A DNA stretch of 7,899 nucleotides from CAIWCD01 sp043782365 (GTDB lineage Bacteria > Myxococcota > Myxococcia > Myxococcales > 40CM-4-68-19): contig JAYWAO010000600.1 of the NCBI GenBank assembly GCA_043782365.1, positions 1 to 7,899 on the forward strand, written 5' to 3'. The notes below the pieces were generated by a model that did not search any database, was not told the DNA's origin, and saw only the letters and a program-made list of their open reading frames with translations. Both the position numbers and the translations under genes were made by a program. Below are positions 1 to 6,355 of the stretch, piece by piece (position 1 is the stretch's first letter; each line of letters opens with the position of its first letter).

Positions 1-1
1 T

Positions 2-1252
2 CGCGCGTCGCGCTTCTCCTCGGCGCTGCGCGCCCGCGCCGACGACTTCGGCCTCGCCCTCGCCGCGCTCGCCGGGCACAAGCTGCGCTCGGCCCTCACG
101 CTCCTCGGCATCGTCATCGGCGTCTTCACCGTCATCACCATGATGGCGCTGACCACGGGCCTGCAGAACGCGATCAGCGCCGGGATCGGCGGGCTCGGCG
201 CAAATGTCTTTCAATTACAGAAGACCCCCAACGGCTTCGGCCCGCCCTCGCCCGAGGTGCAGCGGCGCAAGAACCTCACCCTCCAGCAGACGCTCCAGCT
301 GCGCGACCTGCTCCCGCAGGCCCGCCAGGTGGGCGCCGAGCTGTGGGACTTCGGCAAGGAAGTGAGCACCAAGGAGACCACCGCGCAGGGCATGCAGGTG
401 GCCGGCGGCACCGCCGAGTTCTTCAGCAACAACAGCCTGCCCATCGGCAAGGGCCGCGGCTTCGGCGAGGGCGAGGCGGTCTCGGCCACGCGGGTGGTGG
501 TGCTGGGCATGGGCGCGGTCGACTCGCTCTTCCCCGAAGGCGTCAACCCGGTCGGCGCCAAGGTGCGCCTCGGCCGGCTGGAGCTCGACGTCATCGGCAC
601 CATCGAGCGCCAGGGCGGCAGCCCCGTGGGCGGCAACCCGGACAACCTGATCGCCATCCCCATCGGCCTCTTCCACGAACTCTACGGGACGGGCCGCTCG
701 GTCAACATCACCGTGATGGCCCCCGACGGCGCCGACCTGAAGCGCCTCGAGGACCAGGCGGTCGTCGCCTTTCGCGCGGTCCGCGGGCTCTCGGCCGATG
801 AAGAGGACGACTTCTTCCTCTTCGACAACGAATCGGCCCGCGAGACCTTCGACAACATCGCCGGGCTGGTGAAGATCATCGCGCTCGGCGTCTGCGCGCT
901 CTCGCTCCTGGTGGGCGGCATCGGCGTGATGAACATCATGCTGGTGGCGGTGGCCGAGCGGACCCGCGAGATCGGCCTGCGCAAGGCGCTCGGTGCGCGG
1001 CGGGCGCGCATCCTCGCGCAGTTCGTCATCGAGGCGGTGCTGCTGGCGACGGTGGGCGGCGTGCTCGGGGTGCTGCTCGGCTATGCGGCCTCGGGGCTGG
1101 TGCGGTTCGCCGCCAACCTGCCCACGCAGGTGCCGGTCTGGTCGGTGCTGCTCTCGCTGGCGGTGTCATCGGCGATCGGCCTGGTCTTCGGCATCTACCC
1201 GGCGGCTCAGGCTAGCAAGCTCGATCCCGCGGTGGCGCTGCGGAGCGAGTAG
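2..1252 (+). CDS. MacB/FtsX-type ABC transporter permease, 5'-truncated by window edge
   Basis: This is the inner-membrane permease subunit of a MacB-like ABC exporter, a family that works with an ATPase and a periplasmic adaptor to move substrates or act as a mechanotransmitter. The frame is open from base 2, so the true start lies upstream; the ATG at 140 sits inside the first membrane helix and is not the start. The 416 visible residues show the family's N-terminal signature (HKLRSALTLLGIVIGV, about residues 26-41) as TM1. A periplasmic MacB_PCD-type domain follows (about 55-280). The C-terminal FtsX domain then carries three helices with GGIGVMNIMLVAVAERTREI and RKALGARR, and ends YPAAQASKLDPAVALRSE, a classic family terminus. 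The C-terminus is therefore complete. The ATPase and adaptor genes are presumably upstream, outside the window. Family assignment is secure; substrate cannot be told. Confidence 0.95.
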   Translation, partial: RASRFSSALRARADDFGLALAALAGHKLRSALTLLGIVIGVFTVITMMALTTGLQNAISAGIGGLGANVFQLQKTPNGFGPPSPEVQRRKNLTLQQTLQLRDLLPQARQVGAELWDFGKEVSTKETTAQGMQVAGGTAEFFSNNSLPIGKGRGFGEGEAVSATRVVVLGMGAVDSLFPEGVNPVGAKVRLGRLELDVIGTIERQGGSPVGGNPDNLIAIPIGLFHELYGTGRSVNITVMAPDGADLKRLEDQAVVAFRAVRGLSADEEDDFFLFDNESARETFDNIAGLVKIIALGVCALSLLVGGIGVMNIMLVAVAERTREIGLRKALGARRARILAQFVIEAVLLATVGGVLGVLLGYAASGLVRFAANLPTQVPVWSVLLSLAVSSAIGLVFGIYPAAQASKLDPAVALRSE

Positions 1253-1512
1253 GGCCAAGGATTCCTGGTCGCGTGCACGAACGGCGCAGCTGCGCGCCGC
1301 CGTCGCGCGCCCCGCCAGGAGCGCAAGAAGCGTCGCAGGGGGACTCCGCCCCGCAAGGTTTGCAGGGCTCGCCGGTGTAAGTCCAAGGCGCAGCTCCCTG
1401 GCACGCCCGGTGAAAGCGCGGAGGGTATGCACCTCCACGCCCTGGCTGGCCTGCTGGACAGGCACCACCGCGATCACGCGAGCGGGGCGCTTTTGGGCAG
1501 GCGGGTGCGCGA
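1253..1512. other. Non-coding spacer between permease and hydrogenase protease
   Basis: This 260-bp stretch has no convincing gene. It holds several short inverted repeats. A 6-bp GC stem with a 6-nt loop lies at 1282-1299, about 30 bp after the permease stop; it could help termination but has no T-run. A GGAGG/CCTCC hairpin with a 7-nt loop lies at about 1420-1436, extended by GCG/CGC after one mismatch. A GCCTG/CAGGC hairpin with a 5-nt loop lies at 1449-1463. The spacing of hairpins could reflect a structured leader for the next gene or simply GC-rich chance pairing. No -35/-10 pair stands out, and no known riboswitch box was recognised. Confidence 0.4.
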
Positions 1513-1992
1513 ATGACGCCGCTCACCCATCGCGCCAGCGTCCCGCCGGTGCTCGTCTTCACCTACGGGAACCCCTCCCGCGGCGACGACGCCCTCGGAC
1601 CGGAGTTCGCGCGCCGCCTCGAGGACCACTGCTTCGCGCTGATCGACGAGAAGAAGCTCGAGGTGCAGACCGACTTCCAGCTGCAGGTCGAGCACGCCCT
1701 CGACCTGGTGGGGCGCAAGCGGGTCTTCTTCGTCGACGCCAGCGCGCCAGGCAGCAGCCCGTTCACCATCGCCAAGGTGCACCCGGTGAGGGACGCGTCC
1801 TTCACCACCCACCTGCTCTCGCCCGCCGCGCTGCTGCACACCTGGGACGAGGTGATCCGCGGCCCGCGCCCCGACTGCTGGGTGGTCGCCATCGCCGGCA
1901 GCGAGTTCGAGCTGGGCGTGCCGCTCAGCGACGCCGCCGAAGCGAACCTCTCAGCGGCGCTGGCGGCGGTGGAGAAGCTGATCGCTGCTTGA
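1513..1992 (+). CDS. [NiFe]-hydrogenase maturation protease (HybD/HoxW-like)
   Basis: This cytoplasmic endopeptidase family cleaves the C-terminal extension of a [NiFe]-hydrogenase large subunit once nickel is inserted, letting the active site close. The 159-residue length is usual. The N-terminal signature GNPSRGDDALG spans residues 19-29. The expected nickel-sensing ligands are present: D26 (equivalent of E16 in E. coli HybD), D75 in VFFVDAS, and H100 in TTHLLSP. The segment FQLQVEHALDL (55-65) recalls proteases paired with group 3 (Hox-type) soluble hydrogenases, but that subgroup call is from memory of the family and less certain. The ATG at 1513 puts GN at the usual distance from the N-terminus; no strong Shine-Dalgarno precedes it. 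No hydrogenase structural or hyp gene is in the window, so its partner must lie elsewhere. Its 3' end overlaps the antisense gene stump at 1925-2065. Confidence 0.88.
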   Translation: MTPLTHRASVPPVLVFTYGNPSRGDDALGPEFARRLEDHCFALIDEKKLEVQTDFQLQVEHALDLVGRKRVFFVDASAPGSSPFTIAKVHPVRDASFTTHLLSPAALLHTWDEVIRGPRPDCWVVAIAGSEFELGVPLSDAAEANLSAALAAVEKLIAA

Positions 1993-2065
1993 TCGACTCG
2001 TCCATCAGCGCCTCCACGTTGGCGTAGCTGATCTTGCCGCCCGCCACGCTGGTGGCCGCGTTCAT
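1925..2065 (-). pseudogene. Truncated ORF coupled by ATGA to the phosphoesterase gene
   Basis: On the minus strand an ATG (2065-2063) overlaps the TGA of the phosphoesterase (2064-2062) as ATGA, the usual arrangement for translationally coupled neighbours. The open frame is 46 codons. Residues 2-27 (starting NAATSVAGGKISYANVEAL) use only codons ending in G or C, 26 of 26, matching genuine genes here. From codon 28 (base 1984 downward) the bias collapses (CGA TCA GCT TCT CCA) and the peptide becomes Pro/Arg-rich. That switch falls within a few bases of the stop codon of the plus-strand hydrogenase protease (1990-1992). I read this as the first 27 codons of a once longer gene whose remainder was removed by rearrangement. 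It could instead be a small coupled peptide. The protein family is not recognised. Confidence 0.55.
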
Positions 2066-2895
2066 CGACGCTCGCCGACCAGCACCGGGCGCAGGAGCTT
2101 GCCTCCCTGCACCTCGAGCCCCCAGGCGCCCCGGGCCCCGCGCTGGGTGGACGAGCCGCAGCAGATGATCAGCGGGCGGTCCTCGGCGGGCTCCACCAGA
2201 TACCGCTCGTGCACGTGGCCCGCGAGCACCGCCTGCGCCCCGCCCTCCGCGCAGGCCCGCAGGAACGGCGCGTGCCCGGCGAGGTGGGGTCGCGGGAAGC
2301 GCGGGCGTCCGCTCGCCAGCAACGGAGCGTGGTGGGTGAGCACCAGCTTGCAGCGGCCCTGCACCTCGGGCAGCGCGAGCGCCGCGCGCACTCCCTCGAG
2401 AGCGGCAGGGTCGATCACCCCGTTCGTCCAGACCGGCCAGCTGACCGCGAGCGAGGAGTCGGCGACCACCAACGCCACCTCGCCGCGCAGCAGCACGCGC
2501 ACGGGGCCGCACTGAAGGTCGCCGCCCGTGTGCTCGGGGAAGACCTCCTCGAACCAGCGCTGCGCGCGCCCGCCCCACGGGTAGCGATCGTGGTTGCCGG
2601 GCAGGCAGGTGAGCCGCGCCGGATCGCTGGCGAGCCCGCCCAGCGCGGCCCGCGCGAGCTGCAGCTCCTCCTTGAGGCCGAGCTGCGAGAGGTCGCCGGT
2701 GAGCAGCACGTGGTCGTACGCCGCGCCCGCGAGGGCCCACGCCGCGAGCGACTCCTCGGCGCCGTCGAAGGCCTGGCCGCGGCCTTTCCACAGCTCGACG
2801 GTGGCGACGGCGCGCAGCAGCCCGCGCGCGCGCAGGGAGCGGGTCCGCCAGTCGCGGAGCTGCACGTGCGGGTCGGAGACGTGCAGGAGGCGCAT
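2062..2895 (-). CDS. Calcineurin-like metallophosphoesterase
   Basis: This is a dinuclear-metal phosphoesterase of the calcineurin-like superfamily (CpdA/Icc-like in general layout), which hydrolyses phosphomonoesters or phosphodiesters; its substrate is unknown. The 277 residues hold every hallmark block in order: DPH (D8, H10), GD (G67-D68) in LLTGDLS, GNHD (100-103), THH (H188, H189), and GHVH (226-229). There is no signal peptide, so it is probably cytoplasmic. The start at 2895 is chosen because MRLLHVSDPH places the DxH motif at the N-terminus as is normal; the frame stays open far upstream, but only as an antisense shadow of the TonB-like gene. It is divergent from that gene across a 149-bp spacer and convergent with the hydrogenase protease. 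Its stop codon overlaps a downstream start codon (ATGA), so it was probably the first gene of an operon now truncated. Confidence 0.92.
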   Translation of the reverse strand: MRLLHVSDPHVQLRDWRTRSLRARGLLRAVATVELWKGRGQAFDGAEESLAAWALAGAAYDHVLLTGDLSQLGLKEELQLARAALGGLASDPARLTCLPGNHDRYPWGGRAQRWFEEVFPEHTGGDLQCGPVRVLLRGEVALVVADSSLAVSWPVWTNGVIDPAALEGVRAALALPEVQGRCKLVLTHHAPLLASGRPRFPRPHLAGHAPFLRACAEGGAQAVLAGHVHERYLVEPAEDRPLIICCGSSTQRGARGAWGLEVQGGKLLRPVLVGERR

Positions 2896-3044
2896 GCGAA
2901 CCTTGTCTACCAGAACGAGCCTCCCATGGAGCGGGGCGTCACACCGGCGGCCCGCTGCGGTCCCTTCCGTAACGAGCCGCAACGCGAAGGCCGATTGCCT
3001 GCGGCGGCCCTCCTTGGCAGGATGCGCGCAAAGTGGAGGGGAAA
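2896..3044. promoter_or_regulatory. Divergent intergenic region, phosphoesterase / TonB-like gene
   Basis: This 149-bp spacer must hold promoters for both flanking genes. For the plus strand, TTGCCT (2995-3000) and CAGGAT (3018-3023) are separated by 17 bp, a weak sigma-70-like pair (4/6 and 3/6 matches) that would start transcription near 3030, just ahead of the ribosome site. A GGAGGGG ribosome site occupies 3035-3041. On the minus strand, TGGTAGACA just upstream of the ATG at 2895 resembles an extended -10, with no clear -35. These are pattern matches only. Confidence 0.3.
3035..3041 (+). promoter_or_regulatory. Ribosome binding site deciding the GTG start at 3045
   Basis: GGAGGGG is the strongest Shine-Dalgarno-like match seen in the window. 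It lies three bases before GTG 3045, with GGAGG itself 5 nt away. It falls inside the alternative start at 3033, which argues for the downstream start of the TonB-like gene. Confidence 0.7.
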
Positions 3045-4385
3045 GTGCACACGCAGCGCAGCGCCCTCTGGCGCAGGCTCCTGTGGGCGATCGCGGGCGC
3101 GCTGGCGCTGCACGCGGTGCTCGCGCTGGTGGCGATGCGCGTGCCCCGCGTGCCCCGCGCGCCCGTGGCCAAGCCCAGGTCGAGGCCGCCCGCGGCGGTG
3201 TCGGTGGAGCTGCGGTCCGCGCCCAGGCCCGTCGCCCCGCCCGCGGAGCCCGCACCCGAAGACGAGCAGAAGCCGCACTCGTCGCGCCGCGAGAAGGTCC
3301 CCAGCGGGCTCGCGGTGGCGCTAGATCCCAAGGTGCGGGCGCGGCCGGTTGGGAAGCAGGTTCCAGAGGGGGCCGCGGAGCCCCAGCCTCCCGCGCAGCC
3401 GCAGGCCGTGGCCGAGAACCGGTTCCCCTGGGGCTCGCCACAGTGGCGCAAGGCCGAGGGGCTCGACCCCGAGGTCACGCCCGAGGGCGGCGTGCCCGTG
3501 CCGGCGCCGAAGTGGGCGCCCGGCTGGGGCGTCTCCAAGACGCTGCGCGATCCGGTGGCTTCGCTGGGCGCGTTCGGGCGGGCGGGGCAGGGCGCGCCGC
3601 GCGAGGAGAACGGGCTGCCCGTGCGCAACCCCACCCGCGACGAGGCGCTCACCGAGGAGAAGACGCGGGTGCAGGCGCTGCTGAGCGACTTCGTGCAGGA
3701 CTTCCAGGCGCGCGAGCGCGTGCGCGACGTGCGGGATGCCTATTGGCAGAGCGTGCAGGACGCGTTCACCAACAACTTCCACCCGCAGTGGGAGCTGCGC
3801 GACGGCAAGCACCCCGCGAGCGGGCTGCGCGGGGCGATCGGCGAGGTGGTCGACCAATATGCGCGGCAATTGACCGCTTATGGCAAGACGGGCTCGCCGC
3901 TGCCGCCTGGGAGCACCATCGGTAAGCAGCGCGAGCTGAACCAGGAGTTCACCGGGCTGCGCGCCGGGCAGCGCGGGCACGAAGGCACCGTGCTCGACCT
4001 GCCCGCGCCGCAGATGACGCTGGAGGCCTTGGCGGCGGCGGCCGATTCGGTCGATTCGCCGTTCCACACCAAGCTGGTGGTGCGGATACTCTTGACCCAG
4101 ACGCTCGACGGCGCGGTCGAGCACGCGGCGCTGGCGGCGTCGAGCGGGAACCCGATCTACGACAAGCTGGCGCTCGACCTCGCCTGGGGGCTCGGGAAGG
4201 GCGGCCTGCTGGGGCCGCCGCCGAAGGACCACCGGCGATCGCTGTGGGCGTTCGACACCGACTTCCTGCAGATGCCGCCGATCCCCGTCGCGGGGTGTGC
4301 CTTCGACGGGTTCATTCCGAAGGATTGCTACTATCCGTTCAAGAAGAGCATCAAGGCGGGCGTGCGGCTCGAAGCGGTCTATTGA
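3045..4385 (+). CDS. TonB-family protein (TonB C-terminal-like domain, long tail)
   Basis: TonB-type proteins sit in the inner membrane and span the periplasm to pass proton-motive-force energy to outer-membrane receptors. I choose GTG 3045, because GGAGG (3035-3039) lies 5 nt upstream; the in-frame GTG at 3033 would overlap that site. The 446 residues show a short basic N-terminus, then one membrane helix (about 12-31) containing His23, placed like the conserved TM histidine of TonB. A Pro-rich linker follows (34-71 and 111-120), then a helical, charged middle (about 195-280). The segment LDGAVEHAALAASSGNPIYD (354-373) matches the TonB C-terminal pattern dG.v....v..SSGn...D. Unusually, about 60 more residues follow, with Cys418 and Cys428 in a tail ending VRLEAVY. 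No exbB or exbD is nearby. It could be a TonB-like structural protein rather than an energy transducer. It converges on the hydrolase-propeller gene with 15 bp between stops. Confidence 0.75.
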   Translation: MHTQRSALWRRLLWAIAGALALHAVLALVAMRVPRVPRAPVAKPRSRPPAAVSVELRSAPRPVAPPAEPAPEDEQKPHSSRREKVPSGLAVALDPKVRARPVGKQVPEGAAEPQPPAQPQAVAENRFPWGSPQWRKAEGLDPEVTPEGGVPVPAPKWAPGWGVSKTLRDPVASLGAFGRAGQGAPREENGLPVRNPTRDEALTEEKTRVQALLSDFVQDFQARERVRDVRDAYWQSVQDAFTNNFHPQWELRDGKHPASGLRGAIGEVVDQYARQLTAYGKTGSPLPPGSTIGKQRELNQEFTGLRAGQRGHEGTVLDLPAPQMTLEALAAAADSVDSPFHTKLVVRILLTQTLDGAVEHAALAASSGNPIYDKLALDLAWGLGKGGLLGPPPKDHRRSLWAFDTDFLQMPPIPVAGCAFDGFIPKDCYYPFKKSIKAGVRLEAVY

Positions 4386-4400
4386 TCAGCATGTCGGCTC

Positions 4401-6296
4401 CTACCTGGTTTGCGCGGCGGGTGCGGGGCGCCACTTGACGATGACGCCGTGCGCGCCCACGCCGTACCCCACGTCCGGCGCTGGGAATATAGCAGCGTGC
4501 AGCGGCGCTGGATCGGCGGGCTGCCAGGTAGCGCCGTCGTCGGTGGAGACGCTGGTGCCCGCGAGGCCCGTGGCCACCAGCGCGCGCGGCGCGCCCCGGA
4601 CAACTGTAATACCCGAGTAGAACCCCGCGGGCGAAAGCGCGACGGGCTGCCAGGTCTTGCCTCCGTCACTGGTCCGCGCCGCGGCCGGTGTGAGCGGACG
4701 CCTCTGTTGGTAATCCCCGCCGACGACCACGCCCAGGTGCATAGAGGTGAAGGCCGCGCCGAAGAGGCCCTCGGAGGCGGCGGTGGAGACCACGGGCGTC
4801 TCGCTCACCTCCCAGGTGGCGCCGCCGTCGCTGGTGCGGAAGACGCGCGCCTTGCCAGGTCCGCCGGTGACGAACCACGCGGAGCGTGCAGCGCTGCCCT
4901 TTTCGGGAGGGAGCGCGGTGACGCAAGTCCCGCTGGCCGCGAACGCGCCCTCGCCCGTGCGCGCCTCGGGCAGACCCGCTGCGGGCACGGGCGTCCAACT
5001 GCTGCCGCCGTCGCTGGTGACGAGCACCTGGAACCGCCCGCGCACGGGATCTCCCAGCGCGACGCCGTGCTGCGCGTCCCAGAAGGCGAGCGCGTCGAGG
5101 AAGCCCGTGGCCTCGGGGTTCTGGAACTGCAGCGTCCAGCGCGCGCCGCCGTCGATGGTCTTGTAGATGCGCCCGCTCGGGCCCTCTCCGGCGGCGAGCG
5201 CCCAGGCGGTGGACTCGTCGAGTGCGTGCAGCGCGCGGAAGTCGAGCGACTCGCCGCCCGGGATCGGCCGCGGCTCGAACGTCGCGCCCCCGTCGAGCGA
5301 GCGCAGCACCGTGCCCTTCGTGCCGCCCACCCAGACGACGCTCGCCGAGGGCGCCGAGAGGCCGCGCAGCGACGCCCCGCCCAATCCGCCGCTCGCGAGC
5401 CGCTGCCAGCGTGGCCCGGGCGCGTCAGGATCCGGAGCGGGCAGGGCGTGGGCCGCGAGGAACGCTGCAGCGCAGGAGAGCGCCTCGGCCCGTGCGGGCT
5501 GGGCCTCGTTGTGGCTCGCGTCGATGTCGCAGACCTGCTTGTCCGCGCTGCCGAGCCTTGCGAAGAGGCGCCGGCTCCCCTCGGGCAGCACCAGCCGGTC
5601 GCGGGCGCCGATCACCACCAGCGCGGGCGCGGAGACCAGCGGGGCTTCTTCCTCGGGCACGGGATGGAACCCGGCCAGCGCCGCGTCTGCCTGCAGATCG
5701 ACGAACCAGCGCACGGGCCACGGCAGCATCGCCTGCATCGCCGGGATCACCGCGGCGATCGATGGCGGAGGGGCAAAGAGTAACACACCCGCGACGGGCC
5801 GGTGCGCGGCGACGTGCACCGACAGCCCCGCGCCCAGCGAGTGCCCGGCGACCACGATCGGCTTGCCCGGGTCGAGCAGCGCCAGCCAGTCGTAGACGGC
5901 GAGGCCGTCGGCGCCCAGCTCGGCGAGGCCTGGCGTGCCCGTCGAGGCGCCATATCCGCGGTAATCGACCACCAATAGATCGGCATTGAGCGCCTCGGCG
6001 AGGTTGCGCGCTGGCCGGGCCGAGGAGGCCACCGAGTCGCCGTTCCCGTAGAACCAGACGAGCGCGCGCTTCGCGTTGGCGCGAAGTTGGAGCCGTCCGC
6101 GCAGGAGGGCGCCCGGGACAGAGAGCGAGAGCTCGCTGAGCTCGAGGCCCGCGTCGGCGTCGGCTGGCGGCGAGCGGAGCAGCGGGATGGGCTTGCCGCC
6201 GTGGCCGGGCAGCAGATCCCTCGTGCCCACCTCGGTGGCGCAGGCAGCGGAGAGGGCGGAGAGCAGCGCAAGAGCGGTCAGCCGGAGGGTTTGCAC
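4401..6296 (-). CDS. Predicted lipoprotein: alpha/beta hydrolase fused to Ycf48/BNR-type beta-propeller
   Basis: The 631-residue protein starts at GTG 6296 with a signal peptide whose cleavage site is near Cys19 (LSAAC, an imperfect lipobox with Ser at -3). Residues about 50-285 are an alpha/beta hydrolase: FYGNG (82-86) at the oxyanion loop, GHSLGAG with nucleophile Ser153, Asp233 in GARDRL, and His262 in SHNEA, a complete triad. After a Pro/Asp linker (285-296) comes a full propeller (about 297-623) of the Ycf48/photosystem II stability factor-like family. It has six [ST]xDGGxxW-type motifs ending near residues 340, 387, 434, 495, 549 and 591, plus family signatures AFWDAQHGVALGDPVRGRF (404-422), GEGAFAASGTCV (448-459) and VVVGGDY (523-529). 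The frame is uninterrupted, so the fusion is real in this sequence. It would act in the periplasm or on the outer membrane; substrate unknown. No Shine-Dalgarno precedes the GTG. Confidence 0.88.
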   Translation of the reverse strand: MQTLRLTALALLSALSAACATEVGTRDLLPGHGGKPIPLLRSPPADADAGLELSELSLSVPGALLRGRLQLRANAKRALVWFYGNGDSVASSARPARNLAEALNADLLVVDYRGYGASTGTPGLAELGADGLAVYDWLALLDPGKPIVVAGHSLGAGLSVHVAAHRPVAGVLLFAPPPSIAAVIPAMQAMLPWPVRWFVDLQADAALAGFHPVPEEEAPLVSAPALVVIGARDRLVLPEGSRRLFARLGSADKQVCDIDASHNEAQPARAEALSCAAAFLAAHALPAPDPDAPGPRWQRLASGGLGGASLRGLSAPSASVVWVGGTKGTVLRSLDGGATFEPRPIPGGESLDFRALHALDESTAWALAAGEGPSGRIYKTIDGGARWTLQFQNPEATGFLDALAFWDAQHGVALGDPVRGRFQVLVTSDGGSSWTPVPAAGLPEARTGEGAFAASGTCVTALPPEKGSAARSAWFVTGGPGKARVFRTSDGGATWEVSETPVVSTAASEGLFGAAFTSMHLGVVVGGDYQQRRPLTPAAARTSDGGKTWQPVALSPAGFYSGITVVRGAPRALVATGLAGTSVSTDDGATWQPADPAPLHAAIFPAPDVGYGVGAHGVIVKWRPAPAAQTR

Positions 6297-6355
6297 CCGC
6301 GCGTTGTACCGCGGCCATCGACTTTCGCCCTCGGCATGCGCTACACCCCGCGCCC
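6297..6355. promoter_or_regulatory. 59-bp divergent promoter region with near-leaderless starts
   Basis: Only 59 bp separate the divergent starts at 6296 (minus, GTG) and 6356 (plus, ATG), and neither start has a Shine-Dalgarno. For the plus gene, TCGACT (6318-6323) and TACACC (6342-6347) are 18 bp apart and resemble -35/-10 elements; transcription would begin within a few bases of the ATG. For the minus gene, TACAAC (6308-6303) matches a -10 at 4/6 and would start transcription at about the GTG. Both readings point to leaderless or nearly leaderless mRNAs. The hexamer matches are weak. Confidence 0.35.

Noticed and set aside
1370..1465. Group II intron or riboswitch-like look (GGTGTAAGTCC, GGTGAAAG)
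   Set aside because: The fragments resemble pieces of such RNAs by eye, but no domain V hairpin, no intron-encoded protein and no complete riboswitch core can be drawn.
1166..1477. A minus-strand frame starting at GTG 1477 with a plausible-looking N-terminus
   Set aside because: No ribosome site, coding bias fades after about 20 codons, and it overlaps the permease 3' end; no family recognised.
993..2027. A 344-codon plus-strand frame overlapping permease, spacer and protease gene
   Set aside because: The translation is Arg/Ala/Ser-rich with no domain and overlaps two convincing genes in other frames; typical shadow in GC-rich DNA.
3015..3030. Sigma-54-like promoter (TGGCA ... GC at the right spacing)
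   Set aside because: Transcription would begin near 3041, downstream of the ribosome site at 3035-3041, leaving the gene without it; the -12 element also lacks TT.
2896..3441. An N-terminal extension of the phosphoesterase (182 extra codons)
   Set aside because: It is low-complexity Ala/Arg/Pro sequence antisense to the TonB-like gene, and MRLLHVSDPH at 2895 is a natural start with the DxH motif at the N-terminus.
4386..4400. Terminator between the convergent TonB-like and hydrolase-propeller genes
   Set aside because: Only 15 bp are available, and no stem-loop with a T-run is seen there.
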